From Porphyromonadaceae bacterium (GTDB taxonomy: Bacteria > Bacteroidota > Bacteroidia > Bacteroidales > Tannerellaceae), in contig DOZP01000157.1 of NCBI GenBank assembly GCA_003517945.1, positions 2,718 to 9,981 on the forward strand: a DNA stretch of 7,264 nucleotides, written 5' to 3'. Made by a program: the position numbers and the translations under genes. Below, in pieces: positions 1-7,264 of this stretch (positions are counted from its first letter, which is position 1; each line of letters opens with the position of its first letter). The notes below the pieces were generated by a model. That model saw only the letters and a list, made by a program, of their open reading frames with translations, ran no database searches and was not told where the DNA came from.

Positions 1-2939
1 ATTCTTAATTCGTTGTTTGTCCGGTCGCCGCCTTCCGACTTGAACAAGTCGAGTTCGCCGGCGGTGGGGGCGACTACTTCGGTAATTTGTCCGAACGCGT
101 CGGAATCGAATGTTGCGCCTTTGAGCCGGATGGTTATTTCGTTCGTCCTGACAGGTTTCACCGGTAAATGAATGTATCCGAGACTCATATCTGTTTCTCC
201 GCTCCAGATCAGTTCTTTTCCGGCGAAAATTTCGAGCGGATACGAACGGCGGCGCCAGCCGGTCAATTTGATGCAGATATCATCAATTTCGGCATATCTT
301 TCTAACTGATAGGTGATCCACGCGGTGTTTAAGCGCCCGTCGTTTTTCCATTCGCTCAGTTCATTATCGTCGTAGCTGTATGCGGCTTCTCCGGCATTTG
401 TTCCTGCTGTTGCGGATTTGATCCTTACGTTTACTTTTGAATCCTGATAGGAAGGTGTCAACGGCGTTTCGCCGCGATCAAGTTTGCCGGGTAGTTTTTC
501 GCCGGGGAAGAAAGCGCTAAGTCCGTCTTTCACTTCGACGGGAATCGACGTCAAAGAAACTTCGTCCGAAGTTAACCCGTCAGCTTCCGCTTTCAATGTG
601 ATTTTTCCGGATTCGGTGCGCGAACGGATTAAAACCCTTGAAATGCCGCATTCAACCGGGAGTTCTTTGGCTAATGCGTAGTTATCCGGTCCTTGTGCGA
701 TACCGCCTCTCCACTCGGCGGCGCCCTGCAAATCAAATTTTATCATGTGGTTGGCAAGCGGGCATCTGTCCCCGTTTTCATCCACAACTTCCACCTGTAC
801 CATCGCCAGATCGGCTCCGTCTGCATGCAATCCGTCGGGGCTGTGCATTAATGTCAATTTCAGACGTTTGGGTTCGCCGACGGTATGGAGGGAATAGCGG
901 TTCAACTCCTTGTCGTTTTCGTCGTAGCCGACAGTTTCAACAACACCCTTCTCCCATTGTATCGAATCGAATGTGAACAGAAAACGGTAGTCCTGCTTAC
1001 CGAATCCTTTAGACTTACCGTTTACAAACAGTTCGACTTTTTCTCCGGTAGAGACTACATATACCGGTTTCACAACGTCCGGAGTATAATTCCAATGTCC
1101 GATAATGTAGGTGTGGTCTTTTTCCACATCCACCCAGCCGTCCCACATCACCTGGTGTGCAAAATAACCGTCCTTGGGTATTCGCAACGGGTCGACGACT
1201 CCGCTCCGGCGGTAATTTTCCTCGCCCCGGTAGTGGGTCTGGCTATCGGAAAAAATAATTTTGGCGCCACCGGAACTGACCCTGTTTCCCGTTCCCGGAC
1301 GTTCCCGCCAGTAATCGTACCATCTCCGTATCAACTCAACCGCCAGCATATCCTGATTGTGATTATAGGCGCTTGCATCCTGGTCTTTATATAAGGGTCC
1401 CGCACCTTCTTTGTGAAAGGGATAGCTGTATTCATCCCAATATTTACGCAAGCCTTCGTCCCGGCAATATTCCGTGGCAAACATCGGATGATGTTCGCTT
1501 TTGTTGATGTAAAGCATTTCGCCTCCGTATTCGGCTTCGCGAATATCAAGCATCTCGCGGGAACCCACCGCGCGTCCCCCATTCGGATCATATTGGTTTC
1601 GTATGGCTATCATTTCCAGCATATGTTCGCGACTGATCGACTCATTTCCCGATTCGTAAAACAGGATACTCGGATTATTTTTGAAATAAATGATGGCGTC
1701 GCGCATCAGTTCTTTCCGTTGTTCCCAGCGGCGTCCCTCGACATCTTTTTCGGCGTCTCCGGCAGGCATTACTTGCATGACACCGACTCTGTCGCAGGAC
1801 TCCACATCCTGTTTCCACGGTGTAACATGCATCCAGCGGAAAAAGTTTGCGTTGTGGTCGATCAACATCCCGTTGGAGTAATCGCTCATCCACGGCGGTA
1901 CGGATAAGCCGACGCCCGGCCATTCGTTGCTGGTGCGTTGGGCGTAGCCTTTCATCTGTAGCACCCGGTCGTTCAGCCAGATTTTACCTTCTCCAAAACG
2001 GGTTTTCCGGAAACCGGTCTTTGTCGATACCTCATCAACCACCCGGTTATCCACCAGCAGTTTTGTCCTTACATCATACAGGTAACCGTATCCCCAACTC
2101 CAGAAATGCAGGTTTTCAATCTCCGCAGACGCCTTCAGCGTAATTGTTTCGTTGGGATTTATCGTGACGGGTTCACTTTTGAATGAACCTGCCGGTTTTC
2201 CGTCGCGGTCGAAGAGTTCGACTTCGTAACCGGCGCTGAGCGTCTTATTATATTCGTTGCGCACTTCCGATTCGGCGTTGATCACCGCCTGACGGCTTCC
2301 GACGCGTATATCCGAAGCATAAATGTAAACACCCGTCGTTTGCAGGTTGCTGTACAATGGGAGTGTCTGGTATAATTTATCGGTGATATGCAACCAGACG
2401 TTTTTGGGTATGCCACCGTAATTGGAGTTGAAGTTATTGTTATTCCACTGAAATTCGGCGCCTGTCGCTCTCTCTTTATATTTCCAGTTATTATCTATTC
2501 TGACTGCAATTACATTTTCGCCGTTATAATTGATATAGGGAGTCAGGTCAAATCCGAAAGCCATGACGCCGTTTTCGTGCAACCCGATGTGATTGCCGTT
2601 CAGATAAAAGTCTGCTCCCTGGCGTACGCCTTCAAACTCGATAAACACCTTTTTCCCTTTTGCCGTTTTCGGTAATTTGAAATGCTTCCGGTACCATGAA
2701 ATGGTGTCGGTCATCTCTTTAATGTCTACCTTGAAGGCTTCGTCTTCATTAAACGCTCTGGGGAGGGTGATTTTTTCCCAGCCGTTATCCGCATAATTTT
2801 TAGTTCCGGCATCCGCAACATCTCCAACATGCAAAAGCCATTGGGAGTTGAAGTTGTATTTTTCTCTATTGTTGGCATTCAGCATGGTAGAGAATAAAAA
2901 TAAGGAGAAAAGGATTCTTAGCATGTTTTGCTGTCTCAT
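1..2939 (-). CDS. Glycoside hydrolase family 2 exo-enzyme (beta-galactosidase-like), 3' end cut by window
   Basis: A single open frame of 979 codons runs without a stop to the window edge. The last visible residues, NNELRI, resemble the usual end of this family, so probably only a short tail is missing. Residues 1-22 form a signal peptide (hydrophobic ILFSLFLFSTML, likely cleaved after LNA) with no lipobox Cys, suggesting a periplasmic enzyme. Domains in order: GH2 sugar-binding sandwich about 28-200 (WYRKHF at 82-87, DFYLNG at 110-115); Ig-like domain about 210-315 (FWSWGYGYLYDV from 279); TIM barrel about 320-605 (RWMHV with conserved His371); DUF4982-like about 610-690 (ELFVNGKSKG); Ig-like C-terminal domain about 692-800 (HADGADLAMVQVEVVDENG); discoidin-like domain about 820-979 (ATAGTNAGEAA, ELSEWKNDG). 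Predicted acid/base is Glu433 in FYESGNE and predicted nucleophile Glu490 in ATEYCRDEG. GH2 enzymes are retaining exo-glycosidases; the sugar released cannot be told from sequence alone. Met6 (position 2924) is an alternative start that also leaves a complete signal peptide. An in-frame stop lies a short way upstream, with no other ATG between. Family assignment is firm, substrate unknown. Confidence 0.95.
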   Translation of the reverse strand, partial: MRQQNMLRILFSLFLFSTMLNANNREKYNFNSQWLLHVGDVADAGTKNYADNGWEKITLPRAFNEDEAFKVDIKEMTDTISWYRKHFKLPKTAKGKKVFIEFEGVRQGADFYLNGNHIGLHENGVMAFGFDLTPYINYNGENVIAVRIDNNWKYKERATGAEFQWNNNNFNSNYGGIPKNVWLHITDKLYQTLPLYSNLQTTGVYIYASDIRVGSRQAVINAESEVRNEYNKTLSAGYEVELFDRDGKPAGSFKSEPVTINPNETITLKASAEIENLHFWSWGYGYLYDVRTKLLVDNRVVDEVSTKTGFRKTRFGEGKIWLNDRVLQMKGYAQRTSNEWPGVGLSVPPWMSDYSNGMLIDHNANFFRWMHVTPWKQDVESCDRVGVMQVMPAGDAEKDVEGRRWEQRKELMRDAIIYFKNNPSILFYESGNESISREHMLEMIAIRNQYDPNGGRAVGSREMLDIREAEYGGEMLYINKSEHHPMFATEYCRDEGLRKYWDEYSYPFHKEGAGPLYKDQDASAYNHNQDMLAVELIRRWYDYWRERPGTGNRVSSGGAKIIFSDSQTHYRGEENYRRSGVVDPLRIPKDGYFAHQVMWDGWVDVEKDHTYIIGHWNYTPDVVKPVYVVSTGEKVELFVNGKSKGFGKQDYRFLFTFDSIQWEKGVVETVGYDENDKELNRYSLHTVGEPKRLKLTLMHSPDGLHADGADLAMVQVEVVDENGDRCPLANHMIKFDLQGAAEWRGGIAQGPDNYALAKELPVECGISRVLIRSRTESGKITLKAEADGLTSDEVSLTSIPVEVKDGLSAFFPGEKLPGKLDRGETPLTPSYQDSKVNVRIKSATAGTNAGEAAYSYDDNELSEWKNDGRLNTAWITYQLERYAEIDDICIKLTGWRRRSYPLEIFAGKELIWSGETDMSLGYIHLPVKPVRTNEITIRLKGATFDSDAFGQITEVVAPTAGELDLFKSEGGDRTNNELR

Positions 2940-2998
2940 ACGATCTGTTTTTTGTTGTATTGGAATTTATATTTTTCAGGGAGTAAAGAACGTTATTT

Positions 2999-3082
2999 AA
3001 AAAAAATCCGGAAATGTAAATTCGTACAAATTCATGGATTTTTAGATTTATCCAAGTTTATACGGAGATAATTTCCGGATTT
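2999..3082 (-). terminator. Terminator/attenuator-like inverted repeat between the susD-like and GH2 genes
   Basis: A perfect 12-bp inverted repeat is present: AAATCCGGAAAT at 3004-3015 and ATTTCCGGATTT at 3071-3082. Read on the minus strand, the 3' arm runs straight into T residues, giving eight consecutive T (3006-2999), three of them within the arm. A GC-containing stem followed by a U-tract is the form of an intrinsic terminator. The 55-nt loop is long for one, but it contains a second small dyad (TGGAT at 3035-3039 and ATCCA at 3050-3054) that could shorten it. Its position between susD and the enzyme gene fits partial termination that lowers GH2 expression relative to the transport pair. 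That function is inferred; the repeat itself is seen directly. Confidence 0.5.
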
Positions 3083-3148
3083 AAAAGATACCTGTTTAAA
3101 ATTTATGTGTATTTATGGAAAATATATTTTTATGATACGGTATCTTTT
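3083..3148 (-). repeat. Second inverted repeat immediately after the susD-like gene
   Basis: AAAAGATACC at 3083-3092 and GGTATCTTTT at 3139-3148 form a perfect 10-bp inverted repeat around a 46-nt AT-rich spacer. In the transcript the 5' arm begins 10 nt after the susD-like stop codon. The 3' arm ends exactly where the 5' arm of the neighbouring terminator-like repeat begins. The outer arm also overlaps a short DNA palindrome, GATAC-G-GTATC at 3134-3144, so the arm has more than one possible partner. It could be an mRNA 3'-end stabilising hairpin, part of an attenuator, or a protein-binding site. The sequence does not decide between these. Confidence 0.4.
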
Positions 3149-3158
3149 TTTATTATTG

Positions 3159-5453
3159 TTAATAACCATAATTCTGGTAAGCCTTTTTAGCCGTTTCGTC
3201 CAACGGCTTGCCGTTTTCGTCGGTCAGGAGATCAATGACGGATTGGGCAAATGGCTTCAAGGTATAATAGGGTTGATAAAAGCCTTTGCCGTCGCCCAGT
3301 TGTCCCTGTCCGCTGGTCAGATTATCGGCGACATCCCATAATCCTTTTAACGATGAAGCCATCTGGTTATGGTACATGATACGGTCGGCCTGCCATCCGG
3401 AATGATGAAGGTTTTCGTAGTAAATCATCTCGTTGTTCATTTCACGCGCTATTTCATTCAATATGAAGTTTACAAAACGGTCTTCCGTCTGGGTTGCCGT
3501 CGCCGGATAATTTTCGGCATTGGAACTTTCGGATGTTCCGTCCCAATAGGAAGCGTCGATCGTCATTTCCGTGGTCATATCGCTTTCTACGGTATAGGGC
3601 CATTGTTGTTCCGTATCGGTCAATTTTTCGTGGCCGGGTTGCAGGCGCGCCAATACTTCGGCCCGTGTTTCACCGCTTTTAAAAGCGGCGCGCATACGTA
3701 CTGCATTGATATCCTGTACGGCCGAACTGTAATCGCCTTTTCGTCCGTAGGCTTCGGCGCGTAACAGATAAGTCTCGGCCAAACGGAAGACGGGAATGTC
3801 GCGTGTTCCGCCGGAGCCGTTAAAGGATGCCCGGTTCGGGTCGTCGTATTTCAGGGAACCGGGACTTGCCGTAGATCCCGTCTTATCCAATCCGACATAT
3901 TCGTTGCTCTTGTATGAGTAGGTAGCATTTGTAGTCTCAATGGGTGCGCGGTAATAATATTTGTCGCCGTCTTTCAACCACCTGGCCATCACGACGAACG
4001 GCTGACCCAGCGCTTCCCGCACGTCAATGGCTGTTTCTTTGGTGTTTTCCACATGAACGAAAGCCAGATCGCCTCTTCCCATCTTGTGCTCGCCTTCCAC
4101 GGCTTGCCGGCCTCCCCATGATTCCCTGGTATATGCGGGCCGGATATGTTCATTGAAATAATCAGCCATCTCTTTTGTCCATACCACGGTTGCATTGCTG
4201 CTGCTGTTGTAAGCATAGTAATCTTCGTTGGGCGACCCGCTGGTTGTGGATGAACCTCCGCGCAACGCGGTTTTGAATTCAAGATGAAATGACTTCTGGT
4301 AACGGGAATCGGCATGTTTATTTACGTACAGGTCGTATCCGAAATCGTTGGTAAGGCCGGTAAGATCGACCTTGGTTGGCCCTTCCCATACAAAATCGGG
4401 AATACCCCATGCGGCGTTAGTATATCCTGCGCCGATATATACAAGGATGCGATTTCCGTAGCGTCCGTTTTCCGAAGTGGCATAAAGACACGGCTGTATA
4501 ATCTCCCGGCTGGTTTCATTGGAATAATCGTTCAGCGGATGACTGAATAGTTTTGCATAGTTGCTTTCTAATTGATAATATCCGTGATTAATTACCCGGG
4601 ATGCAAAAAAGATACAGGAATCCAGGTCGGAACCTGCGTTTCCCTTGTACAGCATACCCAGGTAAGATTTTTCATTTGTATTGTCGATGGAGCCATCCGT
4701 CTGGCGGCCGTATTCCGTACTTCCGTATTTGGCTCCCTGCGCACGCTGCAAATAAAGTTTGGCAAGAAAATGCGCTGCCGCCCCTTTGGTTGCACGTCCG
4801 TAATCATTTGCTAAGTTTAATTCATTCACATCCGGCAGGTTTTCGTAGGCGAAACGCAGGTCGCCGATAATCAGTTTATAGATGTTCTCCGAAGTCTGAC
4901 GAATATAGTTGTAGTTGCCCGGTAATTCGGTCGTATAGCTTTCCGGAACATAAACATCCCCGTACATCGTATTCAGTATATAGAGTGCATAAGCCCTGTT
5001 AAACAATGTTTCGGAAAGACGCCGGTCGGCGTATGCCTGATCTTCGGCGAATTTTCCCAACGCTTCGTTATTGCGTATCGTCTGTATGGCTCTGTTACAG
5101 TTGTTTATAATGGGGTAATATCCTAATAACGAGTTTGATGTGTATTCTCCGCATAGATTGTTTGCACGGTCTGCGATTGTTCCGCCCGAATTCCATTCGC
5201 TGGCCGAAAATAAAGCCTGATTGGCTATTCTGCTATTGAAATTGTCTGTTCCGCACAGGAAAGTTACGGGTCCCTGATAATATTGTTTGCTGACGCGAAA
5301 CGCGTCGTATGTTCCGGTAATTAATTGTTCCAGGCCGATTTCCGTGTTGAAGTAATCCTGTGTGATGGTGGCAACCATTTTTTCTTCCAGGAAATTATCC
5401 GTACAGGAGAAACCTCCCATTGCAATGATTGATAGTAGAATATATTTTTTCAT
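3159..5453 (-). CDS. SusD/RagB-family nutrient-binding outer-membrane lipoprotein
   Basis: Partner of the SusC-like transporter. Proteins of this family sit on the outer face of the outer membrane, bind oligosaccharide and act as a lid over the SusC barrel. From the chosen ATG the protein has 764 residues. MKKYILLSIIAMGGFSC is a lipoprotein signal with the acylated Cys at 17, followed by TDNFLEEK, typical of mature SusD N-termini. The N-terminal helical SusD-like region spans about 18-250 (GTYDAF; LSETLFNRAYALYIL; TKGAAAHFLAKLYLQRA). The C-terminal SusD/RagB region includes FRLAETYLLRAEAYGRKGDY from 556, DINAVRMRA to 589, and NEIARE at 666-671, close to the family's NERARE. It ends in YQNYGY, like the common QNPGY terminus. 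Family members are usually 500-650 residues; the extra length includes about 70 residues between the last two motifs. The frame is open further upstream, but inside susC; ATG at 5477 (eight codons earlier) overlaps the susC stop as TAATG. The start at 5453 is preferred because it gives a standard lipoprotein signal. Ligand unknown. Confidence 0.96.
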   Translation of the reverse strand: MKKYILLSIIAMGGFSCTDNFLEEKMVATITQDYFNTEIGLEQLITGTYDAFRVSKQYYQGPVTFLCGTDNFNSRIANQALFSASEWNSGGTIADRANNLCGEYTSNSLLGYYPIINNCNRAIQTIRNNEALGKFAEDQAYADRRLSETLFNRAYALYILNTMYGDVYVPESYTTELPGNYNYIRQTSENIYKLIIGDLRFAYENLPDVNELNLANDYGRATKGAAAHFLAKLYLQRAQGAKYGSTEYGRQTDGSIDNTNEKSYLGMLYKGNAGSDLDSCIFFASRVINHGYYQLESNYAKLFSHPLNDYSNETSREIIQPCLYATSENGRYGNRILVYIGAGYTNAAWGIPDFVWEGPTKVDLTGLTNDFGYDLYVNKHADSRYQKSFHLEFKTALRGGSSTTSGSPNEDYYAYNSSSNATVVWTKEMADYFNEHIRPAYTRESWGGRQAVEGEHKMGRGDLAFVHVENTKETAIDVREALGQPFVVMARWLKDGDKYYYRAPIETTNATYSYKSNEYVGLDKTGSTASPGSLKYDDPNRASFNGSGGTRDIPVFRLAETYLLRAEAYGRKGDYSSAVQDINAVRMRAAFKSGETRAEVLARLQPGHEKLTDTEQQWPYTVESDMTTEMTIDASYWDGTSESSNAENYPATATQTEDRFVNFILNEIAREMNNEMIYYENLHHSGWQADRIMYHNQMASSLKGLWDVADNLTSGQGQLGDGKGFYQPYYTLKPFAQSVIDLLTDENGKPLDETAKKAYQNYGY

Positions 5454-5479
5454 CTTCTGTTTATTTTTATTGTTCATTA
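5454..5479 (-). promoter_or_regulatory. susC-susD junction with TAATG overlap and A-rich leader
   Basis: The susC-like stop TAA (5479-5477) shares its last A with an ATG (5477-5475) in the susD-like frame. The preferred susD start follows at 5453. Between them lies an A-rich stretch with no Shine-Dalgarno match, as is usual in Bacteroidetes, where A-rich unstructured leaders often serve instead. Either ATG could be used. The overlap would allow translational coupling of transporter and binding protein, which is inferred. Confidence 0.5.
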
Positions 5480-7264
5480 GAAACCTAATCTTAATCCTAT
5501 TACGAAACTGCGTGTAATAACCGTATTGTTTGTTTGCCCTCCGATGTATCTGAAATCTCCGTTGGAGCGGCTGTTTGCTCTCCAACCTGTCATATCGTCG
5601 GGATTGATACCGGTTTTTACAAGTTCGCCTCCGAATATAAACGGATTTAATACCTGTCCGTATACAGAGCAGTTTGCTACGCCTAATTTCCGGAGAAATG
5701 CTTCGGGAACAGTGTATGACAAGGCGATGTTCCGGACGATGACCATATCGCTTTTCGTGTAATTCATATATGAACTGTAATCGGTGAATGATTGTCCTCC
5801 GCTTACCGGTTGGGGATATTTTCCGTTCGGATTGTCTTTGCTCCAGATATCGCTTTCTTTACGCGTGCCGTAAGTTTGTTTCAGACCATAATATACCCCG
5901 CCGAAGCGGCCGTAGATGAAAGAACTCAATTCGAAGTTTTTATAATTGAACACCGTCGTGAAACCGCCTTCCCATTTGGGTTGAAAAGAACCCTGAAAGA
6001 TATTGTCGTCGTTGTTGATTACGCCGAAACCGTTGTCCATATAGGTCACTTCCATTTCTTCTCCGTCGAGGGTGATCGTTTTCGTAACAGCGCCATCCGT
6101 ACCTTTGGCTACTTCCACAAAGGGCTGGTCTACGATTTTAGCTTGCCCGGGTATCATCGTAATACCGTTTGCCTTGTATAGCGCCAGTAATTTCCGGTCT
6201 GCGGCGTTTTCCTGCCATATACGGTCGTATTTTTTTGTCCATACTTCGTCAATCGGTTTGCCTATAAACCATCCGTTAGCCGGATCGTCGGTTTTTCCGT
6301 CGGATAATTCCACGATTTTTTCCCTGTTGGCGAAGAAGGTAAAGTCCGTTCTCCATGTGAAGTCTTTTGTGTTGATGTTTACGGTCGACAGCGTTATTTC
6401 AACTCCTTTGTTTTGTGTTTTTCCGATATTGGAAAGAATAGACGTATAGCCCGTCATCATGGGAATAGAACGGTTAAGCAATAAATCGGACGTGTTTGAT
6501 ACATAATATTCGAAACTACCGGTGATTCTGTTTTTCAGCAATCCGAAGTCTATCCCGATGTTTGTCGAAGCGGTTTTTTCCCAACCTAACTGTCTGTTCG
6601 GCAGGATAACCGCTTTGGCGCCTGTCGTCGCAGTCGATATATTTCCCTGACCGAAAGTCATGTTTGCATAAGTGGAACTCATTGTTCCTCCTGTCTGATA
6701 CGAACTGATTGCCGCGTTGCCTGTCACACCGTAGCCTATACGCGGTTTTATTTCGCTGATCCAGTCGAGATGTTCCATGAAGTCTTCCTGTTTCATTTTC
6801 CACGCCAGCGCCGCAGAAGGAAAAAAGTCCCATTTATTGCCTTTTGCCAGCATGGATGCGGCATCCCAGCGACCGGTCAGGGTTAACAGGTATTTGTCCA
6901 TCAGGTTGTAGTTGAGGCGCGCCATGTAGGAAGCGCGTTGTTGTTGGTTGAATCCTGATCCGACGCTTACCTTGGATAGGTCTGAACTCCCGACATTGTA
7001 CCAGAGTGCGGTAGAAAATATGCTTTCGTACGCACGCACATTCAATGATTCGGTACGGTAGTGTTCCGCCGATTGCATCAGTGTTACACCGAACGTGTGT
7101 ATATCGTTGAATGTTTTATTTGCGTAAATAAGATTTTCCAGTGTCCATGCGAGACGGGTTGACTGGTTATTGTACGCAACGTTCGGGGCGGAACCGGTAG
7201 CGCCGGTGGGATTGGTAAATTCATTGCTGTAATAGTTGCCCTGACGCGAGTTTCTGAATTGCGT
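5477..7264 (-). CDS. SusC/RagA-family TonB-linked outer-membrane transporter, C-terminal part
   Basis: The frame is open from the window edge (first full codon at 7264) to TAA at 5479-5477, giving 595 residues of a protein that usually has about 1000-1100. The signal peptide, carboxypeptidase-regulatory-like domain, TonB box and plug lie outside the window; what remains is most of the beta-barrel. Family signatures in order are GNKWDFFPSAALAW (near 6800-6841), PNRQLGWEKTASTNIGIDFG then NRITGSFEYY (near 6505-6605), NIGKTQNKGVEITLS, FQPKWEGGFTTVFNYKNFEL, and a terminal strand RSFVIGLRLGF with the C-terminal Phe typical of outer-membrane barrels. It imports oligosaccharides across the outer membrane using TonB/ExbBD energy, together with the SusD-like lipoprotein encoded 23 bp downstream. 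One oddity: the extracellular segment that in many SusC proteins reads like DxNxDGxIxxxD is here split by about 30 extra residues. Substrate unknown. A Met at 7078 is internal, not the start. Confidence 0.96.
   Translation of the reverse strand, partial: TQFRNSRQGNYYSNEFTNPTGATGSAPNVAYNNQSTRLAWTLENLIYANKTFNDIHTFGVTLMQSAEHYRTESLNVRAYESIFSTALWYNVGSSDLSKVSVGSGFNQQQRASYMARLNYNLMDKYLLTLTGRWDAASMLAKGNKWDFFPSAALAWKMKQEDFMEHLDWISEIKPRIGYGVTGNAAISSYQTGGTMSSTYANMTFGQGNISTATTGAKAVILPNRQLGWEKTASTNIGIDFGLLKNRITGSFEYYVSNTSDLLLNRSIPMMTGYTSILSNIGKTQNKGVEITLSTVNINTKDFTWRTDFTFFANREKIVELSDGKTDDPANGWFIGKPIDEVWTKKYDRIWQENAADRKLLALYKANGITMIPGQAKIVDQPFVEVAKGTDGAVTKTITLDGEEMEVTYMDNGFGVINNDDNIFQGSFQPKWEGGFTTVFNYKNFELSSFIYGRFGGVYYGLKQTYGTRKESDIWSKDNPNGKYPQPVSGGQSFTDYSSYMNYTKSDMVIVRNIALSYTVPEAFLRKLGVANCSVYGQVLNPFIFGGELVKTGINPDDMTGWRANSRSNGDFRYIGGQTNNTVITRSFVIGLRLGF

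Noticed and set aside
885..1907. Plus-strand open frames of 169 and 164 codons (885-1394 and 1413-1907).
   Set aside because: They lie wholly antisense to the GH2 catalytic region, which has an unbroken frame with conserved motifs. Their translations show no recognisable domain.
2388..2675. Plus-strand 95-codon open frame.
   Set aside because: Antisense to the GH2 N-terminal sandwich domain, with no family features and no start context.
3053..3060. TAAACTTG on the minus strand, one mismatch from the Bacteroides -7 element TAnnTTTG, as a GH2 promoter.
   Set aside because: There is no TTTG element at the right distance upstream, and it lies inside the terminator-like loop, so transcripts from it would meet the U-tract side of the structure.
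3131..3155. Plus-strand terminator made of GATAC-G-GTATC followed by a T-run.
   Set aside because: The dyad has a one-base loop and a 5-bp AT-rich stem, too weak for a hairpin, and no plus-strand gene needs terminating here.
5454..5585. Start of the susD-like gene at 5585.
   Set aside because: This would add 44 residues encoded inside susC and bury the lipoprotein signal; a downstream ATG gives a canonical N-terminus.
5477..7078. A shorter gene starting at the Met at 7078.
   Set aside because: The same frame stays open with barrel-like SusC sequence (NLIYANKTFNDIHTFGVTL) up to the window edge, so this Met is internal.

Overview
The window is part of a polysaccharide utilization locus (PUL) from a member of the Bacteroidetes, probably order Bacteroidales. 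The evidence is a SusC-like/SusD-like gene pair followed by a secreted glycoside hydrolase, all on the minus strand. A-rich leaders without a Shine-Dalgarno sequence precede the starts. No regulator, transposon, RNA gene or CRISPR array is visible. The genus and the target glycan cannot be read from this window.

Layout in transcription order, from high to low coordinates. (1) 7264-5477: the C-terminal 595 residues of a SusC/RagA-family TonB-dependent outer-membrane transporter; its start lies outside the window. (2) 5453-3159: a complete SusD/RagB-family surface glycan-binding lipoprotein of about 764 residues, large for its family, starting 23 bp after the susC stop. (3) 3158-2940: a 219-bp AT-rich intergenic region with two perfect inverted repeats that abut with no base between them; the promoter-distal one ends in a U-tract and resembles an intrinsic terminator or attenuator. 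(4) 2939-1: a family 2 glycoside hydrolase read in one uninterrupted frame for 979 codons and still open at the window edge. It has a signal peptide, the usual GH2 sandwich / Ig-like / TIM-barrel core with both catalytic glutamates, and C-terminal accessory domains ending in a discoidin-like fold.

Working model, inferred from the known SusCD paradigm: the SusD-like lipoprotein captures oligosaccharide at the cell surface and caps the SusC-like channel, which imports it with TonB-derived energy. The GH2 enzyme, exported to the periplasm, then removes a terminal sugar. The structured gap between susD and the enzyme gene may lower or condition enzyme expression relative to the transport pair. 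This is an ordinary PUL in its gene content. The points most worth a second look are the paired inverted repeats, the divergent GH2 active-site signatures, and insertions in both SusC and SusD.
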